This document shows, piece by piece, positions 26,379 through 35,806 of a stretch of 64,000 nt of DNA. Origin of the DNA: Rhizobium sp. CG5 (GTDB taxonomy: Bacteria; Pseudomonadota; Alphaproteobacteria; Rhizobiales; Rhizobiaceae). Each line of letters opens with the position of its first letter. Position 1 is the stretch's first letter. The notes under the pieces are model-generated. The model had not been told where the DNA came from, made no database searches, and saw only the letters and a program-made list of their open reading frames with translations. Both the position numbers and the translations under genes were made by a program. The stretch covers positions 1 through 64,000 of the forward strand of contig NZ_JABAEF010000025.1 of assembly GCF_023701945.1 (NCBI RefSeq), read 5' to 3'.

Positions 26379-27322
26379 CGAACGTTTCCTCCCATGTCGA
26401 TGGTTGCTGAAAAATGTGTGGTGGACTGTGCGCTGTGGCGCTGCACAAGACCCGCGGCCTCCTCCCGAAACCTGATCTCATTGGCGATCATGCCATTGAG
26501 ATTGACGAGTTCATTGTAGTCATCGAGCGGCATAAGCCCGGTTTCGACCGATGCCAGCGAGCCTCCGGCGGCAAGCGATCGCAAAGTCGCATCAACCGCG
26601 TGCGCGGCGGCAAACAGCGATATCGATGGCATGCTGATCGTGGCGACACCTTGCGCCTTCAACGCCGCGATATCCGTGAAGCGCTGCCGCGCCGCTTGAG
26701 AAAGCGTTGCCATAAATTCGCAAGGGATCTCTTCCATGCAGCGGGCAATTTCCTCCGGCCTGTCCACCCCTTGCGGCTTGGCGAGATCTGCGCCGGCTTC
26801 GAGATAGAGCTTGCAACGCATGATCGCTTCATCAAGTCCGAGAGTGGAACGGGAATCCGTGCGTGCAATGATGACGAGGTCAGGATCGCGGCGGGCGGCG
26901 ACGGCTGCACGAATTTTGGCGACCATTTCTTCCACCTGAATGACATCCTTGCCTGGCAGATATCCGCAGCGGTTGGGAAAGCTCTGGTCGCCGAGCATGA
27001 TCGCCGAAACGCCTGCCGTCTCGAAACTGCGGACCATCTGCGTCACGTTATGCACATCCCCGAAGCCGGTATCGGCATCGACGGAGACGGGGATATTCAC
27101 CGCCGCGCAGATGCGACCGTAATGCTCCGCATAATCGCGCATGTTGGACTGCCCCATATCCGCGCCGGCCATCATCGTGCCGATGGCGGAAAACCCACCG
27201 CCACCGATCAGCTTGAAGCCTGCACGTTCGGCAATTCTGGCCGACAAGGCATCGTAGACGCCGGGCATGACGTGTCCTGCGCGGTCACGGATGAGTTTTC
27301 GATATTCGGCTCTAGGCGACAT
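26375..27322 (-). CDS. Isocitrate lyase/PEP mutase-family C-C lyase (PrpB-like)
   Basis: 315 residues, TIM-barrel enzyme. DADTGFG near residue 85 supplies metal-binding aspartates and NRCGY near 118 carries the catalytic cysteine of the lyase branch. ATG at 27322 behind GGAAG, 16 nt after the tctA stop; a longer in-frame start would overlap tctA. Candidates are methylisocitrate lyase, 2,3-dimethylmalate lyase or oxaloacetate hydrolase. Being inside a tricarboxylate-transport operon suggests it cleaves the imported acid. Confidence 0.85.
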   Translation of the reverse strand: MSPRAEYRKLIRDRAGHVMPGVYDALSARIAERAGFKLIGGGGFSAIGTMMAGADMGQSNMRDYAEHYGRICAAVNIPVSVDADTGFGDVHNVTQMVRSFETAGVSAIMLGDQSFPNRCGYLPGKDVIQVEEMVAKIRAAVAARRDPDLVIIARTDSRSTLGLDEAIMRCKLYLEAGADLAKPQGVDRPEEIARCMEEIPCEFMATLSQAARQRFTDIAALKAQGVATISMPSISLFAAAHAVDATLRSLAAGGSLASVETGLMPLDDYNELVNLNGMIANEIRFREEAAGLVQRHSAQSTTHFSATIDMGGNVR

Positions 27323-27338
27323 TGTGACTTCCGTTTGT

Positions 27339-28853
27339 TCAAGGGGCCGGGGCACCACCGGGCGCCGGGTCGTTGGAGCGGCGAAGGCGCATGAGAGTTG
27401 GGACAAAGATGATCGCGGCTGCCAGGGCCAGCATGACGGCCGAGGCGGGATGGGTCAGAAACACCGTCCAGTCACCCTGACTAATGGCAAGCGAACGGCG
27501 CATCTGTTGTTCGATCATCGGTCCAAGAATGAGGCCAAGAATGCAGGGCACGATCGGGACCTCCAGAACCCGACAGAAGAAGCCTATGATGCCGATGAGC
27601 CAAAGCAGGAAGAGATCGACCGCATTGCCGTTGATGCTGTAGGTGCCCAGCGATGCCAGCACCAGAATGCCGCCATAGAGCCAGGGCTTGGGGATCGACA
27701 GCAGCTTGACCCAGATGCCCACCATCGGCAGGTTGAGGATGAGCAGCAGCACGTTGCCGATGTAGAGGCTGGCAATCAGACCCCAGACCAGATCACTATT
27801 GCTTTCAAACAGCATCGGGCCGGGTCGCAGGCCATATTGCTGGAAGGCGGCAAGCAGAACTGCAGCTGTCGTGGAGGTTGGCAAGCCGAGCGCCAGCAGT
27901 GGTGACAATGCACCAGCCGCAGAGGCATTGTTGGCGGCTTCCGGCCCGGCGACGCCTTCGATGGCACCCTTGCCGAATTCTTCCGGCTTACGGGACAGCT
28001 TCTTTTCCAGCGTGTAGGACAGAATGGTCGGCAATTCGCTCCCTCCGGCGGGAATGGCGCCGATCGGGAAGCCGATGAGAGTGCCACGCAGCCAGGGCTT
28101 CCAGGATCGCGACCAGTCCTCCCGGCTCATCCAGATCGATCCCTTCAATGCATGGATCTTGTCGGCGACGCCGCCTTCGCGTGCCGCGACGAACAGCGCT
28201 TCGCCCACAGCGAACAATCCGACGGCAACGACGACCGTATCAATCCCATCCAGGAGTTCGATGATGCCGAAGGTAAAGCGTTCCTGCCCTGTTTGCGGGT
28301 CAAGGCCGATCGAGCCGAGAAACAGCCCGAAGCACAGGGCGGCGATCCCTTTGCCGATCGAGCTGCCCATGACGGTCGTGACCGTCGCGAGCGACAATAT
28401 CATCAACGCGAAATAGTCCGGCGCCGTCAGCATGAGCGCGACGTTGACGAGAAGCGGCGCCGCGAAGGTAAGGCCAATCGTTGCGATCGTTCCGGCAACG
28501 AAAGAGCCTATTGCAGCGGTGGCCAATGCCTGGGCGCCGCGACCCCTGCGGGCCATCGCATTGCCATCAAGCGCCGTCATCATTGCGCCGGCTTCACCCG
28601 GCGTATTCAGTAAGATGGATGCCGTGGAGCCGCCATACTGGGCGCCGTAGTAGATTCCGGCGAACATGATGAAAGCTGATATGGGATCGAGGCCAAGCGT
28701 GAGCGGCATGAGAAGCGCCACCGTGGTTGCCGGGCCGATACCCGGCAGCACGCCGATTGCGGTTCCCAAGGTTACGCCCAGCAGCGACCAGCCGACATTG
28801 GCGGGGGTCAGGGCAATGGCAAAGCCATTCATCAGATCGAAAAATGTATCCAT
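27339..28853 (-). CDS. tctA: Tripartite tricarboxylate transporter large membrane subunit (TctA)
   Basis: 504 residues, about 12 predicted helices. The TctA hallmark GVLPGIGPATTVALLMPLT near residue 33, the STASILLNTPGEAG segment near 82 and the C-terminal AISQGDW are all present, and the length is usual for the family. ATG at 28853 is 11 nt behind the tctB stop. A longer frame from 29048 lies inside tctB and is rejected. Confidence 0.94.
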   Translation of the reverse strand: MDTFFDLMNGFAIALTPANVGWSLLGVTLGTAIGVLPGIGPATTVALLMPLTLGLDPISAFIMFAGIYYGAQYGGSTASILLNTPGEAGAMMTALDGNAMARRGRGAQALATAAIGSFVAGTIATIGLTFAAPLLVNVALMLTAPDYFALMILSLATVTTVMGSSIGKGIAALCFGLFLGSIGLDPQTGQERFTFGIIELLDGIDTVVVAVGLFAVGEALFVAAREGGVADKIHALKGSIWMSREDWSRSWKPWLRGTLIGFPIGAIPAGGSELPTILSYTLEKKLSRKPEEFGKGAIEGVAGPEAANNASAAGALSPLLALGLPTSTTAAVLLAAFQQYGLRPGPMLFESNSDLVWGLIASLYIGNVLLLILNLPMVGIWVKLLSIPKPWLYGGILVLASLGTYSINGNAVDLFLLWLIGIIGFFCRVLEVPIVPCILGLILGPMIEQQMRRSLAISQGDWTVFLTHPASAVMLALAAAIIFVPTLMRLRRSNDPAPGGAPAP

Positions 28854-28864
28854 TTTGGCCGGAC

Positions 28865-29344
28865 CTACTGATTGGCAGGGAGAATCGGCGCAAGAATGCC
28901 GAGCGGAAGATCGAGGCCGAGCCCCCAGTTGAAGGCGAAAAGAATCAAGGCCGACAGCACCAAGCCGAAGAACCCATTCACGACCAGCCGGCGATTGCCG
29001 AACGCCCAGGCACCGGACGTGAAGACAATGGCCGCCATCGGCACCCATCCAACGCGCTTGATGAGCAGGGCTTCGACAAGCAGGGCGGCAGAGATGACGA
29101 TGACCGGCCAGAAATTGTTTCTCTCTTGGTCATCGGTCGGCTCTGGATCGACGCTCATGCTTTCGAGGCCGATCATGATGGCGGCAATCACGAAGCCGCT
29201 GCCTATGATCATGGGAAATACGGCAGGGCCTACGGCGTCGTAGCCAAAGCCGCCTTTGATCGTGCGAGCGGTCAGGAATACCGCGACGCCGATCGCGAAA
29301 ATTACAATGCCGAGTATGGCGGCTGGCCAATTTCTGACAGTCAT
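28865..29344 (-). CDS. tctB: Tripartite tricarboxylate transporter small membrane subunit (TctB)
   Basis: About 159 residues with four to five hydrophobic helices, the usual TctB layout (AILGIVIFAIGVAVFLTA first, then paired helices after a charged loop at about 65-75). ATG at 29344 is preceded by GGGAGGAG. First gene of the operon tctB-tctA-lyase-tctC-abrB, which begins in the divergent region shared with a second lyase gene. Confidence 0.9.
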   Translation of the reverse strand: MTVRNWPAAILGIVIFAIGVAVFLTARTIKGGFGYDAVGPAVFPMIIGSGFVIAAIMIGLESMSVDPEPTDDQERNNFWPVIVISAALLVEALLIKRVGWVPMAAIVFTSGAWAFGNRRLVVNGFFGLVLSALILFAFNWGLGLDLPLGILAPILPANQ

Positions 29345-29400
29345 AGCTCCTCCCATGCCGTCAATCAAAGTCTGCTGAACTAAGTCGATGAGATAAAATC

Positions 29401-29474
29401 TGTCAACACATTTAAGCATTGAAGGCGAAAAAATCCTTCAGAATGGCTAAAATGGCTATATATGTTGACATATA
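29401..29474. promoter_or_regulatory. Divergent promoter region with putative GntR operators
   Basis: TATATGT-TG-ACATATA (29459-29474) is a perfect 7-2-7 palindrome containing TGTTGACA; the reverse form TGTCAACA occurs again at 29401-29408. A TTGACA -35-like hexamer (29465-29470) for the plus-strand lyase gene is buried in the palindrome, which fits repression by a bound protein. The GntR protein at 23509-24309 is the likely binder. Confidence 0.45.
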
Positions 29475-29521
29475 AGCTGCCCTATGGGACAGAAGCCCTC
29501 TGAGGAACAGGGAGGATAGAA

Positions 29522-30490
29522 ATGCATCTTCGCCCCGAGGTCATATCCGGTCGCATGAGTTCAGAGCTTAGGCGCCAGCTGCGGGAAGACCGCAAACCGC
29601 TTGTCGGCATTTCTGGTGCAACACCGCACCATGCCCAACTGACGGAAGCCGCAGGCTTTCGCCTGTTTTTCCATTCCGGATCGCAGGCAGCCGCCCATAT
29701 CATGGGTATGCCGGACGCCGGCCTCATGACGCTGACGGAGGCGACCGATAACATCAGGCGCATCTGTCAGTCGATTTCCATTCCGGTTATTGCCGATTGC
29801 GAAACGGGTTTCGGCAATGTGGTGAATACCACGCGCGCCGTGCATGAGTTCATCACTGCCGGCGTCGCGGGCTTTTTTCTGGAAGACCAGACATTTCCCA
29901 AGCGCTGCGGCTTCACGAAGGGCGTAGAGGTGGTGTCGATATCTGAGGCGAGCGCCAAGTATCGGGCCGCCTGCGCCAAACGCGACGATCTTGATCCGGA
30001 CGTTGTCGTCATCGCCCGAACGGATTCGCGGGCTGCCGTGGGCGGAAGCGTCGATGAAGTCTTGCGCCGCTGCGAGGCCTATCTAACCTGCGGTGTCGAT
30101 ATGCTGATGGTTATGGCATTGCAGAGCCGCGAAGAAATGCAGCGCGTATTGGAGGCTTTTCCGGAGGTCGCGATCTACATCAATGCAAGTTCCGTGAAGC
30201 CTGCGCTGTCGACGGCGGAATATGAAGCAAGTGGCGCTGCGGTCTACAATATTTCCATCTCGAAGGTCTCTCAATTGATGATGGAAGCCTTCCTGCGGGA
30301 TTGCCGTGAGCGGCAAGCGGATGCGTTCAACGATTTCATGGAGACGCAGAAGCAATCGAAGCTCGGCACCTTCTCCTATCTGGAACTGACCGGCTTTCCG
30401 GCGGTGCTGGACATCGAGAAACGTTTTCTACCCGAAGAAAGGCTGGCCAAATATGCCGGTTCGTTGGGGGAATACGATCCAAGGGGATAA
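29522..30490 (+). CDS. Isocitrate lyase/PEP mutase-family enzyme, second copy
   Basis: 322 residues. DCETGFGN near residue 98 and KRCGF near 133 are the metal and cysteine motifs of the lyase branch, but the sequence differs strongly from the copy at 26375-27322, so it is not a recent duplicate. ATG at 29522 has GGAGGATAGAA in front. It is transcribed divergently from the tct operon and ends before a strong hairpin. Function probably lyase or hydrolase on a 2-oxo or branched dicarboxylate. Confidence 0.85.
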   Translation: MHLRPEVISGRMSSELRRQLREDRKPLVGISGATPHHAQLTEAAGFRLFFHSGSQAAAHIMGMPDAGLMTLTEATDNIRRICQSISIPVIADCETGFGNVVNTTRAVHEFITAGVAGFFLEDQTFPKRCGFTKGVEVVSISEASAKYRAACAKRDDLDPDVVVIARTDSRAAVGGSVDEVLRRCEAYLTCGVDMLMVMALQSREEMQRVLEAFPEVAIYINASSVKPALSTAEYEASGAAVYNISISKVSQLMMEAFLRDCRERQADAFNDFMETQKQSKLGTFSYLELTGFPAVLDIEKRFLPEERLAKYAGSLGEYDPRG

Positions 30491-30574
30491 AGGATTTGGT
30501 CGGCGGGGCTGTGAAGCATCGGGATTGAACATGCCAATCGGCAATGTCGAATGGGTTTCTCTCCTCAACCAGCT

Positions 30575-30609
30575 CGTCTGCGTGCCGAACAGGATCCGGC
30601 ACGCAGACG
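30575..30609. terminator. Strong hairpin between convergent genes
   Basis: GTCTGCGTGCCG (30576-30587) pairs with CGGCACGCAGAC (30597-30608); one flanking C-G pair makes a 13-bp perfect stem with a 9-nt loop. It lies between the convergent stops of the second lyase gene and matC. No long T-run follows, so termination may be only partly intrinsic. Confidence 0.65.
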
Positions 30610-30630
30610 TTACTGTGACCGAACCCGCAC

Positions 30631-31977
30631 TCAGACCAGGCCTGGCACCACAAACACAAGCCAGGCGACGATCGGGCCGATGATGGCGATGAGCGCACTG
30701 TAGATCAGCAATTGCCGCAGCACCTGCGGTCGCCGGTCATCCGGCGCGTTGGCAACCACCAGCGCGCCATTGGTGGAAAACGGGCTGGTATCGACGATCG
30801 TCGTGGAGATGGCGATGGCCGCGACGACCCCGACGGCGCTGATGTGACCTTGCAGAAGGAACGGCACGGCGAGTGGAATAATGGCGCCGAGCAGTGCGGT
30901 CGATGAGGCGAAGGCCGAAACGATGGCACCGGTAAAGCAGAGCAGCAGCGCCACCAGCAGCGGCATGCCGAGGCTCGAAATGCCATGCGCCACGTAGTCG
31001 ACGGTGCCTGCCTTTTCCATCACGCCGACATAGGTGATAATGCCTGAGATCAGCAGCACCGTGGACCAGCTGACCTTGTCGATTGCAGCCTTCTGCGTCG
31101 TTGGAGACAGCAGCGCAAGCACCACCGCGACGGTCATTGCGACGAGGCCGACGTTGAACTTGAAGACCAGCGCGCCGATGCCCAGCGCGGTCAACCCGAC
31201 CAGGGTCATGATCCGTTCGCTGTTCAGGCGCAGCGTTGTCGCGGTGTCGGCCGCCGTGCCGTAGGCATGCTCCCGGATCGGCTTGGCAGGTGTGCCGCCG
31301 TGGCCGCGGATTGCTTCCGTCACGCCTTCCGGATGCAGTTCCGGCAGAGGGCCGAGTGATGCGGATGCCTGCTTCAGCACCTTGGCGCCGCCGAAGACGA
31401 AGAAGACCAACACGGCAATCGCCAGGTTGAAGAAGAAGCTGGACAGGAACAGCGACGTCGGCGCCAAGGGCAGGCCGGCCTTTGCAACGATCTGGTTGGT
31501 GATGCCGCCGTAGATACTGATAGGCGAAAAGCCGCCAGCCTGCGCACCATGGATGACCATCAGGCCCATCATGACAGGATGGATACGGTACTGCACGGCA
31601 AAACTGAGGGCAACGGGCGCAAGGATGGCGACCGCCGCAGGCCCGAGAGCGCCGAAGCCGGTGATGATGGCGGCGACGAGAAACATCACCCAGGGGATGA
31701 GGCCGATCCGGCCGCGCACCATGCGCACGGCGCCTTCGACGAGCCAGTCGATCGTGCCATTGATCTGGGCTATGCCGAAAAGATAGGTGACGGCGACAAG
31801 CGTCAGGAACAGGTCACTTGGAAAACCGGCAAAAATATCGTTGGTTTTCATGCCGATCACCATGGTGCCGAGCACGAAGGCGCCGGCAAATGCCAGTGCG
31901 CCCATATTGATCGGCTGGATCGTCGCGATGATGAACATCGCAATGAGCAGCCCTATGGATAACAATTCTATACCCAT
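30631..31977 (-). CDS. matC: Malonate/dicarboxylate carrier MatC
   Basis: 448 residues, about 11-12 hydrophobic helices. The N-terminal block (PINMGALAFAGAFVLGTM, then NDIFAGFPSDLFLTLVAVTY) is the MatC_N signature, and HGAQAGGFSPISIYG follows near residue 143. It imports malonate across the inner membrane. ATG at 31977 behind GGAGGGAGGGG. Its place after matA and matB matches the malonate operon described in Rhizobium leguminosarum bv. trifolii. Confidence 0.92.
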   Translation of the reverse strand: MGIELLSIGLLIAMFIIATIQPINMGALAFAGAFVLGTMVIGMKTNDIFAGFPSDLFLTLVAVTYLFGIAQINGTIDWLVEGAVRMVRGRIGLIPWVMFLVAAIITGFGALGPAAVAILAPVALSFAVQYRIHPVMMGLMVIHGAQAGGFSPISIYGGITNQIVAKAGLPLAPTSLFLSSFFFNLAIAVLVFFVFGGAKVLKQASASLGPLPELHPEGVTEAIRGHGGTPAKPIREHAYGTAADTATTLRLNSERIMTLVGLTALGIGALVFKFNVGLVAMTVAVVLALLSPTTQKAAIDKVSWSTVLLISGIITYVGVMEKAGTVDYVAHGISSLGMPLLVALLLCFTGAIVSAFASSTALLGAIIPLAVPFLLQGHISAVGVVAAIAISTTIVDTSPFSTNGALVVANAPDDRRPQVLRQLLIYSALIAIIGPIVAWLVFVVPGLV

Positions 31978-32069
31978 GATTCCCCTCCCTCCGGCGCCTC
32001 CAGCGCCTTAGTCGTTGTTTTCGAATTGATGTGGAATAGCGACGCCCTCCTCCCGAGAGCGCTGCCGGT

Positions 32070-33584
32070 CTATGTCCTCGTGTAGAGATCGGCGTATTGC
32101 TGGCGCAGGACGTTTTTCTGCACCTTGCCCATGGTGTTGCGCGGCAGGTCTTCGGCGAAAATCACCCGCTTGGGCTGCTTGTAGCGAGCGAGCCGATCCG
32201 TCAGCGCGCCGAGAACCTCTTTCTCGTCGAGCACGACACCGGGCTTGCAAACCACAACGGCCGTGACGCCTTCGCCGAAATCCGGATGCGGCACGCCGAT
32301 GACCGCGCTCTCCACCACGCCGACGATCTGATCGATCTCGCCCTCGACCTCCTTCGGATAGATGTTGTATCCGCCCGAAATCACCAGGTCCTTGCCGCGG
32401 CCGACGATGTGGACATAACCCGCCGGATCGATCTTGCCCAGATCGCCGCTGATGAAGAAACCGTCGGCGGTAAATTCGGCGGCGGTTTTTTCCGGCATGC
32501 GCCAATAGCCCTTGAACACATTCGGCCCCTTGATCTCGATCATGCCGGTTTCATCGGCCGGCAACACCTTTCCGGTGGCCGGATCGGTGACGCGCACCGT
32601 CACTCCCGGCAGCGGGAAGCCGACGGTTCCGGCAATCCGTTCCCCGTCATAGGGGTTCGAGGTGTTCATGTTCGTTTCGGTCATGCCGTAGCGTTCGAGG
32701 ATGGCGTGACCGGTGCGGTTCTTGAACTCGACATGGGTTTCCGCCAGAAGCGGCGCGGAACCGGAAATGAACAGGCGCATGGTCGAGACCGCGTGATGAT
32801 CCAGCCGCGGGTTCTGAAGAAGGCGCACGTAGAAGGTCGGTACGCCCATCATAAGCGTCGCCTGCGGCATCAGCGACAGGACTTCGTCCGGATCGAATTT
32901 CGGCAGCAGGAACATCGATGCGCCGGACAGCAGGGTGACGTTGGTCGCAACGAAAAGCCCATGCGTATGGAAGATCGGCAAGGCGTGGATCAACCGGTCG
33001 TCGGCCGTGACCCGCCAGACGTCCCGCAAGGTCAATGCGTTGGAGAGGAGATTGCCATGGGTGAGCATCGCGCCCTTGGAGCGCCCGGTGGTTCCGGACG
33101 TATAAAGGATCGCGGCCAGATCGTCAGTCCCGCGCGAGGCGTCGACGAAATCAGGCTGCTCGTCCTTGGCAAGGTCCATCAGCGAGCCGCTGCCATCAGC
33201 GTTGAGCGTCTCGACGATCGCACCGTGTGGCTTGGCGACGGTCTCGACGCTGTCGCGCGTGGCGGCGGGCACGACGACGAGCCGGGGCTGCGCATCGCCG
33301 ATGAAATAATCGAGTTCGTTGAGCGTATAGGCGGTGTTGAGCGGCAGGTAGACCGCGCCGCTGCGCAGGCAGGCGAGGTAGAGGATCAGGGCTTCCGCAC
33401 TTTTGTCGACCTGAACAGCCACCCGATCACCGGGGCGGATGCCCAGGGCATCGATAGTGTTTGCGATCCGCCCGGACAGCGCCAGCACGTCCTCATAATT
33501 CCAGGAGCGCCCGCCATTCATCATGATGAACGGCGCATCGCTGCGGGCGGCCGCCTTTATGGCGTCGAAAAGATGGTTGCTCAT
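32070..33584 (-). CDS. matB: Malonyl-CoA synthetase MatB
   Basis: 504 residues, the known MatB length. AMP-binding motif ILYTSGTTGRSKGAM near residue 160, ERYGMTETNM near 298, GDLGKID near 395 and catalytic-lysine motif PRNTMGKVQKN near the end. It joins malonate and CoA with ATP. ATG at 33584 (GGAGGAGGG upstream); a longer frame into matA is rejected. 25 nt after matA in the same operon. Confidence 0.95.
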   Translation of the reverse strand: MSNHLFDAIKAAARSDAPFIMMNGGRSWNYEDVLALSGRIANTIDALGIRPGDRVAVQVDKSAEALILYLACLRSGAVYLPLNTAYTLNELDYFIGDAQPRLVVVPAATRDSVETVAKPHGAIVETLNADGSGSLMDLAKDEQPDFVDASRGTDDLAAILYTSGTTGRSKGAMLTHGNLLSNALTLRDVWRVTADDRLIHALPIFHTHGLFVATNVTLLSGASMFLLPKFDPDEVLSLMPQATLMMGVPTFYVRLLQNPRLDHHAVSTMRLFISGSAPLLAETHVEFKNRTGHAILERYGMTETNMNTSNPYDGERIAGTVGFPLPGVTVRVTDPATGKVLPADETGMIEIKGPNVFKGYWRMPEKTAAEFTADGFFISGDLGKIDPAGYVHIVGRGKDLVISGGYNIYPKEVEGEIDQIVGVVESAVIGVPHPDFGEGVTAVVVCKPGVVLDEKEVLGALTDRLARYKQPKRVIFAEDLPRNTMGKVQKNVLRQQYADLYTRT

Positions 33585-33609
33585 TGTTGCCCTCCTCCAA
33601 TTCTGTGCA

Positions 33610-35001
33610 TTACGATCTGCGCTTGCCCTGAAAGCCGGCTGCGCCTGCCACTGCATTGGGCTCGCCATGCTGCTTCAACAGGTTCCTGACGACCGGCGAG
33701 GCGGCAACTTCGCCGCGCTGCGCCAGCGCCTCGTGGTTGGCGACGATATCGTCGAGCTTGTAGAGATAATTCACCATCAGCCCGTGCGCCTGTTGCATGG
33801 CCTTTGCCGAGCGGTCACCGAGGAAATTCAGTCTCTCGAGTCGGGCGCCATTGCCGAGGTGGAAACGGGCGACGGGATCGATCGGGCGACCGTCCGCGGT
33901 CTTGGCCGTGAGAAAATAGCGCGCCGCCATCGGCAGCAAGGCGCGCTCGACCTTCAAAACCTTATCCTCGTCGCCGGTCCAGATGGGATCATCCAAGAGT
34001 GCCAGCGCCGCCCGGTCCGTATCCGACAGCAGCGGATCGCTCTCTGCGGTCCGGATCGAGGAAAGCCAGCGCGCAAAGCCCGGCACGGGCGACAGGGTAA
34101 CGAAATTCTTCAGGCCCGGCAGATCCCTGCGCAGATCGTCGACGACCTGCTTGATGAGGAAATTGCCGAAGGAAATGCCGCGCAGGCCATCCTGGCAATT
34201 GGAGATCGAATAGAAGACGGCGGTCGTCGCCTCGCCGGCGGCAATCTGCAGCCGACCCTCATCCAGGACCTCATGTATCGTGTTGGGTACCGTGCGCGTC
34301 AGAGCAACCTCGACAAAGACGAGGGGTTCGTCGGCAAGCCGCGGATGGAAGAACGCAAAGCATCGCCGGTCGGAGGGTGCAAGCCGGCGGCGGAGTTCCT
34401 CCCAGCCGGCAATCTCGTGCACCGCCTCATAGGCGATGATCTTTTCCAGGATATTGGCCGGCGTCGACCAGTCTATCGGCCTCAGTGTGAGGAAACCCCG
34501 ATTGAACCAGGACCCGAAGAGATGGGTGAAATCAGCGTCGAGCGCCTGAAAACCATTTGCCGTCTCCTTGAACTGCAGAAGCTGCTCGCGCATCCGCACA
34601 AGTTTCGCCGTGCCGCTTGGCGCCTGGTTCAACCGGCGCAACAGTTCCTGCCGCCGCGGTTCGGCCGCCTGGTGAAGAGCAATGATCGCCGCGGCACTCT
34701 CGTCTGTGCGGTAGGTGTCGATCGCCCGTGCGAGTTTCGCCTTATCGGGACCGAACCTGTCGGACAGCAATTGGAAAAACTGCCGGGCGCCATCTGCGTC
34801 GAGAACGCTCCAGCGGTCGAGAATCTCGGCGGCAAGAGCCATGCCCGAGGCTTCGCCGCGGCTCGACAGCAGCATCTCGCAGAGCGTCTCTGTATCCGCT
34901 TCAACGGCCACGTCCGCAACGCGCGATCCGGAGAACAAAAGCTTGCGCCCGCGATCGGTAATGCTCTGGAGCATGTCCGTAAAGAAGGAGGTTTCAGACA
35001 T
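33610..35001 (-). CDS. matA: Malonyl-CoA decarboxylase MatA
   Basis: 463 residues. The C-terminal catalytic domain holds LSPVPGF near residue 302 (serine) and FHLGNGARLERLN near 378 (histidine), both conserved in malonyl-CoA decarboxylases; FFHPRLADEPLVFVEVAL marks the CoA-binding core near 218. It turns malonyl-CoA into acetyl-CoA and CO2, completing malonate use after MatC and MatB. First gene of the operon, facing away from matR. Confidence 0.95.
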   Translation of the reverse strand: MSETSFFTDMLQSITDRGRKLLFSGSRVADVAVEADTETLCEMLLSSRGEASGMALAAEILDRWSVLDADGARQFFQLLSDRFGPDKAKLARAIDTYRTDESAAAIIALHQAAEPRRQELLRRLNQAPSGTAKLVRMREQLLQFKETANGFQALDADFTHLFGSWFNRGFLTLRPIDWSTPANILEKIIAYEAVHEIAGWEELRRRLAPSDRRCFAFFHPRLADEPLVFVEVALTRTVPNTIHEVLDEGRLQIAAGEATTAVFYSISNCQDGLRGISFGNFLIKQVVDDLRRDLPGLKNFVTLSPVPGFARWLSSIRTAESDPLLSDTDRAALALLDDPIWTGDEDKVLKVERALLPMAARYFLTAKTADGRPIDPVARFHLGNGARLERLNFLGDRSAKAMQQAHGLMVNYLYKLDDIVANHEALAQRGEVAASPVVRNLLKQHGEPNAVAGAAGFQGKRRS

Positions 35002-35112
35002 GCCTGTGCTCCCATGATCCCACGTCAGACCTGCGGCAACCGCTTTGGCTTCCCATGGCCCGCGTTTGCAGCTAGCATGTAATCAATCAAAGATGGTACA
35101 CAATGTCAAGAA

Positions 35113-35126
35113 TCTTGTATACAAGA
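35113..35126. promoter_or_regulatory. MatR operator
   Basis: TCTTGTATACAAGA is a perfect 14-bp palindrome in the 154-bp gap between matA and matR, 112 bp upstream of matA and 30 bp upstream of matR. It has the TTGTATACAA core reported for the GntR-type regulator of the rhizobial malonate operon, so it should control both directions. Confidence 0.8.
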
Positions 35127-35155
35127 GTATCATCCTCGCATGATGGAGCGCGTAT

Positions 35156-35806
35156 ATGTCCGAAAATGTTGGCCGGTGGCTCCGGGATGAGATTGAAGAC
35201 GCCATTCTTTCCAACGAATTCGCCCCCGGCGAACGGCTCGACGAAATGGTGCTTGCCACCCGCTTCGGCGTGTCGAGAACGCCGGTACGCGAAGCGCTGA
35301 TGCAACTGGACGCCATCGGGCTGATTGAGATCCGGCCTCGAAGAGGCGCAGTTGTCGTCGATCCGGGACCTCACCGCGTCTTTGAGATGTTCGAGGTCAT
35401 GGCCGAGATGGAGGGTCTGGCCGGCTCGCTCGCCGCCCGGCGGCTGAACGAGGCCTCGCGCGAGGCGATCAAGTCGACGCACGGCCGGTGCGAGCAATCG
35501 GCCAAATCCGGTAACAGCGACGCCTATTATTATGACAACGAGGATTTTCATAAGGCCATCTACGCGGCGAGCCGCAGCGATTTCCTCGAAGAGCAGTGCA
35601 CGCAGCTGCATCGGCGTCTTCGCCCTTACCGAAGGCTGCAGCTGCGCGTGCGCAATCGCCTGTCGACATCGTTCAAGGAGCATTGCGCTATCGTCGAGGC
35701 GATCTTCGCCGGCGACGGAGATGAGGCGCGTCGCCTGCTTCGCTCGCATGTCGGTATCCAGGGCGAGCGGTTCAGCGATCTCGTGGCAAACATGGCGGCC
35801 AGATAG
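35156..35806 (+). CDS. matR: MatR, GntR-family regulator of malonate operon
   Basis: 216 residues. Winged helix at about residues 5-70 (EMVLATRFGVSRTPVREALMQL, then RRGAVVVDPG) and an FCD domain (about 80-205) that should bind malonate. Divergent from matABC with a shared palindromic operator, the arrangement known in rhizobia. GGAG lies 8 nt before the ATG. Confidence 0.92.
   Translation: MSENVGRWLRDEIEDAILSNEFAPGERLDEMVLATRFGVSRTPVREALMQLDAIGLIEIRPRRGAVVVDPGPHRVFEMFEVMAEMEGLAGSLAARRLNEASREAIKSTHGRCEQSAKSGNSDAYYYDNEDFHKAIYAASRSDFLEEQCTQLHRRLRPYRRLQLRVRNRLSTSFKEHCAIVEAIFAGDGDEARRLLRSHVGIQGERFSDLVANMAAR

Noticed and set aside
32097..33689. Plus-strand frame of 530 codons
   Set aside because: Mirror of matB; no recognisable domain and no ribosome site.
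33523..35082. Plus-strand frame of 519 codons
   Set aside because: Mirror of matA; a by-product of high GC.
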